NCBI RefSeq assembly: GCF_009362735.1
Contig: NZ_WHNP01000050.1
Coordinates: 1 to 56,317, forward strand
Reading direction: 5' to 3'
Source: Paraburkholderia franconis
GTDB taxonomy: Bacteria; Pseudomonadota; Gammaproteobacteria; Burkholderiales; Burkholderiaceae
DNA: 56,317 nucleotides
Position 1 is the stretch's first letter; each line of letters opens with the position of its first letter. A program made the translations under genes and the position numbers. Under the pieces are notes generated by a model, which saw only the letters and a list, made by a program, of their open reading frames with translations, was not told the DNA's origin and ran no database searches. Below, one piece after another: positions 15,842-24,264 of this stretch.

Positions 15842-17524
15842 ATGTCCTCAGCCATGTCTTCAGCAGACGCCGCTATCGCGCGAGTCGACTACCGCACCTA
15901 TCCCTCGCAGTACAAGCACTGGAAGCTCGCGTTCAACGGTCCGGTGGCGACGCTCGGCATCGATATCGCCGAAGACGGCGGCATCCGCGACGGTTACAAG
16001 CTGAAGCTCAATTCATACGACCTGGGCGTCGATATCGAACTGCACGATGCGCTTCAGCGCATCCGCTTCGAGCATCCCGAAGTGCGCACCGTCGTCCTCA
16101 CGAGCATGAAGGACCGCGTGTTCTGCTCGGGCGCGAATATCTTCATGCTGGGTCTGTCGTCGCATGCATGGAAAGTCAACTTCTGCAAGTTCACGAACGA
16201 AACGCGCAACGGCATCGAAGACTCGTCGCGTCATTCCGGCCTGAAGTTTCTTGCAGCCGTCAACGGTGCATGTGCGGGCGGCGGATATGAACTGGCACTC
16301 GCGTGCGATGAGATCTATCTGGTCGACGATCGGTCGTCGTCAGTCGCACTGCCGGAAGTGCCGCTGCTCGGCGTGCTGCCCGGCACGGGCGGCCTGACGC
16401 GCGTCACCGACAAACGCAAGGTCCGACACGACCGCGCCGATATTTTCTGCACGCTGGTCGAGGGCATTCGGGGTGCGCGGGCCAAAGAGTGGCGGCTCGT
16501 CGATGAAGTCGTGAAGCCGAACCAGTTCGAGCAGACGATCACGGCGCGTGCACTGGAGCTTGCGCAGCAAAGCGACCGACCCGCGGATGCAAAGGGGGTG
16601 ACGCTCACGCGCATCGAACGCACGGAACGTGAGGACGGCCTCACGTATGCGACGCTCGACGTCACGATCGACCGCGCGAAACGCACGGCCGCCTTCACCG
16701 CGAAAGCGCCCACGACCGACCAGCCGACCGATATCGACGCGATCGTCGCGAAGGGCGTGAACTGGTGGCCGCTGCAGTTCGCGCGCGAGCTCGACGATGC
16801 GATCCTGTCGATGCGCACGAACGAGCTGGAGATCGGCACGTGGATACTGAAGACGGAAGGCGACGCGCGCGCGGTGCTCGCCGCCGATGCGACGCTGCTT
16901 CAGCACAAGGACCACTGGTTCGTGCGCGAAACGATCGGCCTCTTGCGCCGCACGCTCGCGCGCATCGACGTGTCGTCGCGTTCGCTGTTCGCGCTGATCG
17001 AGCCGGGTTCGTGCTTTGCCGGCACGTTCGCGGAATTCGCATTCGCCGCCGACCGCACGTATATGGCCGCGCTGCCCGCGAATGAGGAAGAAGAGCCTGC
17101 AATCACGCTGTCGGAAGTCAACTTCGGCCTGTATCCGATGGTCACGCATCAGTCGCGGCTCGCGCGGCGCTTTTACGAGGAAGCCGAACCGCTCGATGCC
17201 GCACGCGCGAAAATCGGCCAGCCCGTGAAAGCGGTGGAAGCCGAGCGCCTGGGTCTCGTGACGGCCTCGCCGGACGATATCGACTGGGCCGACGAAATTC
17301 GCATTGCGCTCGAAGAACGCGCGGCGATGTCACCCGATGCGCTGACGGGCATGGAAGCAAACCTGCGCTTCAACGGGCCCGAGACGATGGAGTCGCGCAT
17401 CTTCGGCCGTCTGACGGCATGGCAGAACTGGATTTTCAACCGGCCGAACGCGGTGGGCGAGAAGGGCGCGCTCAAGGTGTACGGCAAGGGCAGCAAGGCG
17501 CAATTCGACGTGTCGCGCGTCTGA
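15842..17524 (+). CDS. boxC: 2,3-epoxybenzoyl-CoA dihydrolase / benzoyl-CoA-dihydrodiol lyase
   Basis: A 560-aa crotonase-superfamily enzyme that opens the ring of 2,3-epoxybenzoyl-CoA to 3,4-dehydroadipyl-CoA semialdehyde and formate. The N-terminal crotonase-like half contains the oxyanion-hole and CoA-binding segments SMKDRVFCSGANIFML (near residue 92) and NGACAGGGYELALACDEI (near 141). A second, degenerate crotonase-like half makes up the rest. Length matches BoxC (about 550 aa). The ATG at 15842 follows AGGAG with seven-base spacing; an upstream in-frame ATG at 15800 lies inside the operator-like repeat and is unlikely. It is the first gene of the boxC-boxB-boxA set, with boxB 101 bp downstream. 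Confidence 0.94.
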   Translation: MSSAMSSADAAIARVDYRTYPSQYKHWKLAFNGPVATLGIDIAEDGGIRDGYKLKLNSYDLGVDIELHDALQRIRFEHPEVRTVVLTSMKDRVFCSGANIFMLGLSSHAWKVNFCKFTNETRNGIEDSSRHSGLKFLAAVNGACAGGGYELALACDEIYLVDDRSSSVALPEVPLLGVLPGTGGLTRVTDKRKVRHDRADIFCTLVEGIRGARAKEWRLVDEVVKPNQFEQTITARALELAQQSDRPADAKGVTLTRIERTEREDGLTYATLDVTIDRAKRTAAFTAKAPTTDQPTDIDAIVAKGVNWWPLQFARELDDAILSMRTNELEIGTWILKTEGDARAVLAADATLLQHKDHWFVRETIGLLRRTLARIDVSSRSLFALIEPGSCFAGTFAEFAFAADRTYMAALPANEEEEPAITLSEVNFGLYPMVTHQSRLARRFYEEAEPLDAARAKIGQPVKAVEAERLGLVTASPDDIDWADEIRIALEERAAMSPDALTGMEANLRFNGPETMESRIFGRLTAWQNWIFNRPNAVGEKGALKVYGKGSKAQFDVSRV

Positions 17525-17625
17525 GCGCTTTAGGCCGAGCTCTTTAGCCACGTCATCGCACGCACATCGCCACATCGTCACAACGCCTCTCGCCAGACAA
17601 CACGCACTGCGCTCAAGGAACCGAC

Positions 17626-19053
17626 ATGTCCACGATCAACTACAGCGACAAGATCCCCAACAACGTCAACCTCGCCGACGACCGCACGCTGCAACGCGCG
17701 CTCGAGCAATGGCAGCCGAACTTCCTGTCATGGTGGAGCGACATGGGACCGGACGGCTCGCACAACTTCGACGTCTATCTGCGTACCGCGATCAGCGTCG
17801 ATCCGGGCGGATGGGCGCACTTCGACTACGTGAAGATGCCCGACTATCGTTGGGGCATCTTTCTGTCGCCTGGCGACCAGGACCGCAAGATCCATTTCGG
17901 CGAGCACAAGGGCGAAGCCGCGTGGCAGGACGTCCCCGGCGAGCATCGCGCGAACCTGCGCCGTATAATCGTCACCCAAGGCGATACGGAGCCCGCGTCC
18001 GTCGAGCAGCAGCGTCATCTCGGCCTGACGGCGCCGTCGCTGTACGACCTGCGCAACCTGTTCCAGGTGAACGTCGAAGAAGGGCGTCACCTGTGGGCGA
18101 TGGTGTATCTGCTGCATCGCTACTTCGGCCGCGATGGCCGCGAGGAAGCGGAAGCGCTGCTCGGCCGCCGCTCGGGCGACGACGATAATCCGCGCATCCT
18201 CGGCGCGTTCAACGAGAAAACGCCCGACTGGCTCGCGTTCTACATGTTCACGTATTTCACGGACCGCGACGGCAAGTTTCAGTTGAGCGCGCTCGCCGAA
18301 TCGGGCTTCGATCCGCTCGCGCGTACGACGAAGTTCATGTTGACGGAAGAAGCGCATCACATGTTCGTCGGCGAATCGGGCGTGTCGCGCGTCGTGCAGC
18401 GCACCGCTCAGGTGATGAACGAATTGAAGACCGACGACGTCAGCAAGCTTCGCGCAACGGGCGTGATCGATCTGCCGACCATCCAGCGCTATCTGAACTT
18501 CCACTACTCGGTGACGATCGATCTGTTCGGCGCAGACCAGTCGTCGAATGCGGCGACGTTCTATAACTCGGGCCTCAAGGGCCGCTATGAAGAAACGAAG
18601 CGCGACGACGATCATCAGCTTGGCGGCCTCAACTACAAGCTGCTCGACGTCGAAGACGGCAAGCTCATCGAGCGCGAAGTGCCGATGCTCAACGCGATGA
18701 ACGAAGTGCTGCGCGACGACTACATCAAGGATTCGATGGCGGGCGTCGGGCGCTGGAACAAGGTGCTGGAAAAGGCCGGCATCGACTTTCGTCTGAGCGT
18801 GCCGCACAAGGCGTTCAACCGGCAGATCGGCACGTTCGCGGGCACGCATGTTTCGCCCGATGGTCGCGTGATCGGCGACGCCGAATGGGCCGCGAACGAA
18901 GCAAAATGGCTGCCGACTGCGGAAGACCGCGCGTTCGTCGCATCGCTGATGGGGCGCGTCGTCGAGCCCGGCAAGTTCGCGAACTGGATCGCGCCGCCTG
19001 CGATGGGCATCAACCGCCAGCCCGTCGACTTCGAATACGTGCGCTTCAACTGA
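17626..19053 (+). CDS. boxB: Benzoyl-CoA 2,3-epoxidase oxygenase subunit
   Basis: A 475-aa diiron oxygenase component that, with BoxA, converts benzoyl-CoA, O2 and NADPH to 2,3-epoxybenzoyl-CoA. Carboxylate/His iron-ligand motifs are visible, such as EEGRHLWAMVYLLHRYFG (near residue 150) and TEEAHHMFVGE (near 240). Length and the C-terminal NRQPVDFEYVRFN fit the BoxB family. It lies between boxC (101 bp upstream) and boxA (42 bp downstream) on the same strand. The boxC-boxB-boxA order is the usual one in betaproteobacteria. Confidence 0.95.
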   Translation: MSTINYSDKIPNNVNLADDRTLQRALEQWQPNFLSWWSDMGPDGSHNFDVYLRTAISVDPGGWAHFDYVKMPDYRWGIFLSPGDQDRKIHFGEHKGEAAWQDVPGEHRANLRRIIVTQGDTEPASVEQQRHLGLTAPSLYDLRNLFQVNVEEGRHLWAMVYLLHRYFGRDGREEAEALLGRRSGDDDNPRILGAFNEKTPDWLAFYMFTYFTDRDGKFQLSALAESGFDPLARTTKFMLTEEAHHMFVGESGVSRVVQRTAQVMNELKTDDVSKLRATGVIDLPTIQRYLNFHYSVTIDLFGADQSSNAATFYNSGLKGRYEETKRDDDHQLGGLNYKLLDVEDGKLIEREVPMLNAMNEVLRDDYIKDSMAGVGRWNKVLEKAGIDFRLSVPHKAFNRQIGTFAGTHVSPDGRVIGDAEWAANEAKWLPTAEDRAFVASLMGRVVEPGKFANWIAPPAMGINRQPVDFEYVRFN

Positions 19054-19095
19054 ACGCAACGCGGTGCCATGGCAAGAGGGCAGGAGACAGCAATC

Positions 19096-20343
19096 ATGAA
19101 CGCGCCTGTATCGATCGAAATCCTGAAGCAGCATCTGATCGATCCGGAGATCTGCATTCGCTGCAACACGTGCGAAGAGACCTGCCCGATCGATGCGATC
19201 ACGCACGACGGCACGAACTACGTCGTGAAGCCGGACGTGTGCAACGCCTGCATGGCGTGCGTGCCGCCGTGTCCGACGGGCGCGATCGACAACTGGCGCT
19301 CGGTGCTCAAGGCCGACGCGTATAGCATCGACGAGCAGTTTGCTTGGGACGTATTGCCCGAACAGGGAACGATGGCGCCGACGCCATCCGCCGAAACGCA
19401 AAACGCCGCGTCCGCGAGCAGCGACCATACCGATGAAGCGGAAGGCATCGAGGTCGATACGGTGCGCGGCGCGGTAGTGCCGCCATGGTCCGCAGCGCGT
19501 CCGTATGTGAATCTCTACACGCACAAGAATCCGACGACGGCGACCGTCGTCGGCAACTACCGGCTGACGGATGAAGTGACGCAAAGCGACATCCATCACA
19601 TCGTAATCGATTTCGGTCCGATGCCCTTCCCGGTCCTCGAAGGGCAGTCGATCGGCATTCTGCCGCCCGGCGGCACCGCTGATGGACGCACGCATCATGC
19701 GCGGCAATATTCGATCGCAAGTCCGCGCGACGGCGAACGCCCCGGCTACAACAACGTGTCGCTGACCGTGAAGCGCGTGACGCAGGACTACCAGGGCAAC
19801 GCGACGAACGGCGTGTGCTCGAACTATCTGTGCGATCTGAAGAAGGGCGATGTGGTCAACGTGATCGGCCCGTTCGGCAGCACGTTCCTGATGCCGAATC
19901 ATCCGAACTCGCATCTGTTGATGATCTGCACGGGCACGGGCTCGGCGCCGATGCGCGCGATGACGGAGTATCGACGCCGGCGCAGGCTGAAGGGCGCAAC
20001 CGGCAGGCTGATGCTGTTCTTCGGCGCGCGCACGAAAGAAGAGCTGCCTTACTTCGGCCCGTTGACGAACCTGCCGAAAGATTTCATCGATACGAACCTC
20101 GCGTTTTCACGCACGCCCGGCGAGCCGAAGCGCTACGTGCAGGACGCGATGCGCGAGCGTGCCGCCGACGTCGCGCAGATGCTCAAGGACGACAACACGT
20201 ACATCTATGTGTGCGGATTGAAGGGCATGGAAGACGGCGTGCTGCAGTCGCTGCAGGATATCGCCGGGCAGCATGGTCTCGAATGGGACGCGTTGTGGCA
20301 GAAGCTCAAGCGCGAAGGGCGCCTGCATCTGGAAACGTATTAA
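19096..20343 (+). CDS. boxA: Benzoyl-CoA 2,3-epoxidase reductase subunit
   Basis: A 415-aa iron-sulfur flavoprotein that passes NADPH electrons to BoxB. The N-terminus has two 4Fe-4S clusters of ferredoxin type (CIRCNTCEETCP near residue 20 and CNACMACVPPCP near 50). A variable Ala/Glu-rich linker (about 90-125) follows, then a ferredoxin-NADP-reductase-like FAD/NADPH module with RQYSIASP (FAD) and LMICTGTGSAPMRAM (NADPH). ATG 19096 is preferred because AGGAG lies ten bases upstream; the ATG at 19069 has no comparable site. Last gene of the box set; it converges on the TetR gene, whose stop is 26 bp away. Confidence 0.94.
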   Translation: MNAPVSIEILKQHLIDPEICIRCNTCEETCPIDAITHDGTNYVVKPDVCNACMACVPPCPTGAIDNWRSVLKADAYSIDEQFAWDVLPEQGTMAPTPSAETQNAASASSDHTDEAEGIEVDTVRGAVVPPWSAARPYVNLYTHKNPTTATVVGNYRLTDEVTQSDIHHIVIDFGPMPFPVLEGQSIGILPPGGTADGRTHHARQYSIASPRDGERPGYNNVSLTVKRVTQDYQGNATNGVCSNYLCDLKKGDVVNVIGPFGSTFLMPNHPNSHLLMICTGTGSAPMRAMTEYRRRRRLKGATGRLMLFFGARTKEELPYFGPLTNLPKDFIDTNLAFSRTPGEPKRYVQDAMRERAADVAQMLKDDNTYIYVCGLKGMEDGVLQSLQDIAGQHGLEWDALWQKLKREGRLHLETY

Positions 20344-20369
20344 GCGCGTGAATGAAGTGACCAAAGCGC

Positions 20370-21074
20370 TCAGGTCTTCGTAGAAGGAGACCTGGCGCCG
20401 CACGCGCGAATCACAAGCTGCACGACCTGTTCCGTCGCCGCATCGAAGGCCCTTTGCGACAATGCCCGTTTGCCGCCCAGCGCGCGTATCTGCGCATCGA
20501 AATCCGCATAGTGCTGCGTCGTCGCCCAGATCATGTACATCAAGGTCTGCGCATCGACGTTCGCGAGCAGTCCGCGCGCGATCCAGTCGTCGATGACCTT
20601 CACGCGCGTGTCGAGCCACGGCTTCACGCGTTGATCGAGGATGTCCTGCATATGCTCGGCACCGTGGATGATCTCGTTCGCCCACACCTTCGAGCCGAGC
20701 GGCCGCCGCCGCGACAACTCCATCTTCGCGCGCACATAGCCGCCGATCGCTTCGACAGGGTCGTCGTTGCCTTCGAACGTATTCGCCGCGCGATGCCAGT
20801 CTTCGAACAGGTCTTCGAGCACGCGCCGGTAGAGCGCGAGCTTGGTCGGGAAGTAATAATGGACGTTGGCTTTCGGTAAGCCTGCGCGCTCCGCGATCAT
20901 CGCCGTACTCGCGCCTTCGAAGCCTCTTTCCGCAAACACCGCCTCGGCGCACGCGAGAAGATGCGCTTCGTTGCTCTCGCGAATGTGAGCCTTGCGCCGC
21001 CGCAAAGGTCGCACCGCTTCGTCGTGATCCGTCTCGCTCACCGCTGCGTTTTCCACTGGCTTGTCGTCTTTCAT
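20370..21074 (-). CDS. TetR-family regulator, RutR-like, of pyrimidine catabolism
   Basis: A 234-aa dimeric repressor. The TetR helix-turn-helix spans about residues 33-80 (FAERGFEGASTAMIAERAGL and ANVHYYFPTKLALYR). The C-terminal ligand domain resembles RutR (WANEIIHGAEHMQDIL, MIWATTQHYADFDAQI), the uracil-responsive regulator of pyrimidine use. It is transcribed away from the reductive pyrimidine operon, and a perfect palindrome lies at that operon's predicted start site. Uracil or thymine as ligand is inferred from similarity and context. Confidence 0.87.
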   Translation of the reverse strand: MKDDKPVENAAVSETDHDEAVRPLRRRKAHIRESNEAHLLACAEAVFAERGFEGASTAMIAERAGLPKANVHYYFPTKLALYRRVLEDLFEDWHRAANTFEGNDDPVEAIGGYVRAKMELSRRRPLGSKVWANEIIHGAEHMQDILDQRVKPWLDTRVKVIDDWIARGLLANVDAQTLMYMIWATTQHYADFDAQIRALGGKRALSQRAFDAATEQVVQLVIRACGARSPSTKT

Positions 21075-21234
21075 CGTTGGCCTCGCGCGGTCCCGGTGCC
21101 GCGTCGCGCTTCATTCTAGCCGCTTGCGCTCGTGTCAACATGGACATTCTCGTCGGTCCGCAGTCGCTACGAAAGTGCGTTGCTGCGTTGCGGTGGGCAT
21201 GCTTCTCGCTCTGTTCCTGCCCGCACGAAAGAGA

Positions 21235-21263
21235 TTGATTTGCTGATTTTGATCGACTACAAC
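21235..21263 (+). promoter_or_regulatory. Predicted promoter of the pyrimidine catabolic operon
   Basis: -35 TTGATT (21235-21240), 17-bp spacer, -10 TACAAC (21258-21263). It directly abuts the palindromic operator, so the predicted start falls inside the operator. Confidence 0.5.
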
Positions 21264-21280
21264 CTGTCCAATCGGACAGG
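21263..21280. promoter_or_regulatory. Candidate operator of the TetR/RutR-like regulator
   Basis: CCTGTCCAATCGGACAGG: perfect 7-bp arms separated by AATC. It overlaps the predicted transcription start of the pyrimidine operon, the classical position for a TetR repressor. It resembles the general TetR operator form, though not the exact E. coli RutR consensus. Confidence 0.6.
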
Positions 21281-21471
21281 ATTCGCAAGGCGCCCGATGC
21301 CACCAATCGACCGGGACACGAACGCATTCGCGCGATGCACACGATGCGTGCATCGATGCCTCAAAGCGAATCTGACCGCGTAGCCGATGCACCAGTTTCA
21401 CGTCGTCGCGAGGCATTGCAAAGCCCTCGCGCTTGAACTGCAACGCGTGTTGATCCAGAGGAGCAAGACGA

Positions 21472-22749
21472 ATGAATGCGGTATCCGAAGCGTTGAAACA
21501 AGGACTCGATACGTCGATCGCCGTCAACGGAAAGCGGCTGTGGGACAGCCTGATGACGATGGCGAAAATCGGCGCGACACCGAAGGGCGGCGTCTGCCGC
21601 CTCGCGCTCACCGACCTCGACAAGCAGGGACGCGACCTGATCGTCAGCTGGGCGAAGGAGGCGGGCTGCACGGTGAGCGTCGATCAGATGGGCAACGTGT
21701 TCATGCGGCGCACGGGCACGAATCCGAATGCGTTGCCTGTGATGACGGGCTCGCATGCCGACTCGCAACCGACGGGCGGCCGCTTCGACGGCATCTATGG
21801 CGTGCTCGGCGGGCTCGAAGTGATCCGCAGCCTCAACGATCGCAACATCCAGACCGAGCATCCCATCGAACTGGTGATCTGGACCAACGAGGAAGGCTCG
21901 CGGTTCGCGCCTGCGATGGTGGCGTCGGGCGTGTTCGCGGGCGTGTTCACGCTCGACTATGGCCTGTCGCGCAAGGACGTCGACGGCAAGACGATCGGCG
22001 AAGAACTGAAGCGCATCGGCTATGCGGGCGACGTGCCGTGCGGCGGGCGTCCGCTGCACGCGGCGTTCGAACTGCACATCGAGCAGGGACCGATACTCGA
22101 AGCCGAGCAGAAGACGATCGGCGTCGTCACCGATGCGCAAGGGCAGCGCTGGTACGAAATCACGCTGACGGGGCAGGAAGCGCACGCGGGCCCGACGCCG
22201 ATGCCGCGCCGCAAAGATGCATTGCTGGGCGCCGCGCGTGTCGTCGATCTCGTCAACCGTATCGGCCTCGATCACGCGCCGCTCGCGTGTGCGACGGTCG
22301 GCATGATGCAGGTGTATCCGAACTCGCGCAACGTGATTCCCGGCCGTGTGTTCTTCACCGTCGATTTCCGTCATCCCGACGATGCCGTGCTCGCGAAGAT
22401 GGACGCCGCGCTGCGTGAAGGCGTCGCGAAGATCGCGGGCGCAATCGGCCTCCAAACGCAGCTCGAACAGATCTTCTACTACGAACCCGTCAGGTTCGAC
22501 GCGGCATGCGTGAAGTCCGTGCGCGCCGCTGCCGAACGCTTCGGCTATTCGCATCGCGACATCGTGTCGGGCGCGGGCCATGACGCGTGCTATCTCGCGC
22601 AAGTCGCGCCGACGTCGATGGTATTCGTGCCGTGTGTCGACGGGATCAGTCACAACGAAATCGAAGACGCGACGCCCGAATGGATCGAGGCGGGCGCGAA
22701 CGTGTTGCTGCACGCGATGCTGGAGCGCGCCTGCGAGCCTGCATCGTAA
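21472..22749 (+). CDS. M20-family N-carbamoyl amidohydrolase, probable beta-ureidopropionase
   Basis: A 425-aa binuclear metal amidohydrolase of the hydantoinase/carbamoylase group in the M20 family. Metal-ligand motifs are visible: GSHADSQPTGGRFDG near residue 84, EEGSRF near 128, FELHIEQGP near 195 and the late SGAGHDACYLA near 365; a dimerisation lid insert lies between. In this context it should hydrolyse N-carbamoyl-beta-alanine (or the 2-methyl form from thymine) to the beta-amino acid, CO2 and NH3, the third step of reductive pyrimidine breakdown. By sequence alone it could be an N-carbamoyl-L-amino acid hydrolase or allantoate amidohydrolase. First gene of the operon; preT starts 114 bp later. 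Confidence 0.87.
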   Translation: MNAVSEALKQGLDTSIAVNGKRLWDSLMTMAKIGATPKGGVCRLALTDLDKQGRDLIVSWAKEAGCTVSVDQMGNVFMRRTGTNPNALPVMTGSHADSQPTGGRFDGIYGVLGGLEVIRSLNDRNIQTEHPIELVIWTNEEGSRFAPAMVASGVFAGVFTLDYGLSRKDVDGKTIGEELKRIGYAGDVPCGGRPLHAAFELHIEQGPILEAEQKTIGVVTDAQGQRWYEITLTGQEAHAGPTPMPRRKDALLGAARVVDLVNRIGLDHAPLACATVGMMQVYPNSRNVIPGRVFFTVDFRHPDDAVLAKMDAALREGVAKIAGAIGLQTQLEQIFYYEPVRFDAACVKSVRAAAERFGYSHRDIVSGAGHDACYLAQVAPTSMVFVPCVDGISHNEIEDATPEWIEAGANVLLHAMLERACEPAS

Positions 22750-22863
22750 AGCCATAAGGCCTTAACGCTTCACCGCCTTACCCATAAAACACATGCCGTC
22801 CCGGCTTCGTTGAAGCGAAGCCGGCAGGCACGGCTACGTCCTCACTTTGACGAAGGAACGCGT

Positions 22864-24213
22864 ATGGCCATCAAGCAAACCGGCGACATCGCGGCGCAGC
22901 GTGTGCCGTCCGAACAGCTTTCGTGCGAGTTCGCCGACATCGCGCCGCTGCTCGATCCCACGGCGGCCGCCGCGGCCGCGAGCCGCTGTCACTACTGCTA
23001 TGACGCGCCATGCGTGCAGGCGTGTCCGACGCAAATCGACATACCCGGGTTCATCCGCAAGATCGGCAACGGCAATCTGAAGGGCGCGGCCACCGATATT
23101 CTTTCGGCCAATCCGCTAGGCGGCATGTGCGCGCGTGTCTGCCCGACCGAAATCCTTTGCGAAGGCGCGTGCGTGCGCAATCACCAGGATGCGAAGCCCG
23201 TGGCGATTGGCGCGTTGCAACGTCATGCGACGGATTGGGCGATCGCGCGCGATGCCGTGCAATTCAGGCGCGCGGCGGATAGCGGGCGTCATGTGGCCGT
23301 GGTCGGCGCGGGGCCGGCCGGACTTGCTTGCGCACATCGTCTTGCCGTGGCGGGCCATCGCGTGACGATCTACGACGCGCGCGACAAAGGCGGCGGACTC
23401 AACGAATACGGCATCGCCGCATACAAGACCGTCGATGACTTCGCTCAGCGCGAAGTGCAATGGCTGCTGTCGGTCGGCGGCATCGAACTGAAGACGGGTG
23501 TTGCGCTGGGCCGCGACGTGACGCTCGACGCGTTGCGTCAACAGCACGACGCCGTGTTCGTTGCAGCGGGCCTCGCGGGCGTGCGGGCGCTCGAACTCGA
23601 AGGCGAAGCATTGGACGGCGTGATGAACGCCGTCGATTTCATCGAGCAGGTACGTCAGGCGAAAGACCTGTCGACGGTGCCCGTCGGACGTCGCGTAGTC
23701 GTGATCGGCGGCGGTAATACAGCCGTCGATGCCGCCGTGCAAAGCCGCAAGCTCGGTGCGTCGAGCGTGACGATGGTGTATCGGCGCGGCGTCGAATCGA
23801 TGAGCGCGACATGGGCCGAGCGCGAGTTCGCGCAGACGCAGCGCGTGACGCTCGTCACGCATGCAAGGCCCGTGCGTTTGATTGGCAGCGATGGAATGGT
23901 GACAGGCGTCGAGTTCGAACGCGTCGCAAACGATGACAGGGTGGAACGCTTCAAAGTCGAAGCCGACATGGTGCTCAAGGCGATCGGTCAGACGCTCGTG
24001 CCCGTCGGTCTCGATCGCGAACTGCTGACGCTGGATGGAAGCCGCATTGCCGTCGATGCGGACATGCGCACGTCGCTCGACAAAGTATGGGCGGGCGGCG
24101 ATTGCGCGGCATCGGGCGGCGTCGATCTGACCGTGCAGGCCGTGCAGGACGGCAAGCTCGCGGCGGCGTCGATCGACGCGGCGTTCGCGCTCGCCGCCGT
24201 CAAGGCGGCCTGA
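22864..24213 (+). CDS. preT: NAD-dependent dihydropyrimidine dehydrogenase subunit PreT
   Basis: A 449-aa iron-sulfur flavoprotein that feeds electrons from NADH to PreA. The N-terminal region has cysteine sets for two 4Fe-4S clusters (CHYCYDAPCVQACP near residue 41; MCARVCPTEILCEGAC near 85). A glutamate-synthase-small-subunit-like FAD domain follows (VVGAGPAGLACAHRLA near 145) with an NAD-binding GGGNTAVDAA near 283 and a final FAD-binding WAGGDCAASGGVDLTVQAV. ATG 22864 is chosen because GAAGGA precedes it; a longer frame from 22810 has no RBS. preA begins 51 bp downstream. Confidence 0.93.
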   Translation: MAIKQTGDIAAQRVPSEQLSCEFADIAPLLDPTAAAAAASRCHYCYDAPCVQACPTQIDIPGFIRKIGNGNLKGAATDILSANPLGGMCARVCPTEILCEGACVRNHQDAKPVAIGALQRHATDWAIARDAVQFRRAADSGRHVAVVGAGPAGLACAHRLAVAGHRVTIYDARDKGGGLNEYGIAAYKTVDDFAQREVQWLLSVGGIELKTGVALGRDVTLDALRQQHDAVFVAAGLAGVRALELEGEALDGVMNAVDFIEQVRQAKDLSTVPVGRRVVVIGGGNTAVDAAVQSRKLGASSVTMVYRRGVESMSATWAEREFAQTQRVTLVTHARPVRLIGSDGMVTGVEFERVANDDRVERFKVEADMVLKAIGQTLVPVGLDRELLTLDGSRIAVDADMRTSLDKVWAGGDCAASGGVDLTVQAVQDGKLAAASIDAAFALAAVKAA

Positions 24214-24264
24214 AACGCGAACACGCGCAACGTCACAACACAACCGAATTCCACGGAGCCGACC

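Larger units (their letters stand above)
21075..21471. other. Divergent intergenic region between TetR gene and pyrimidine operon
   Basis: A 397-bp gap containing the promoter and operator listed separately. The 190 bp between the operator and the first start codon hold no gene or obvious structure. Confidence 0.7.
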
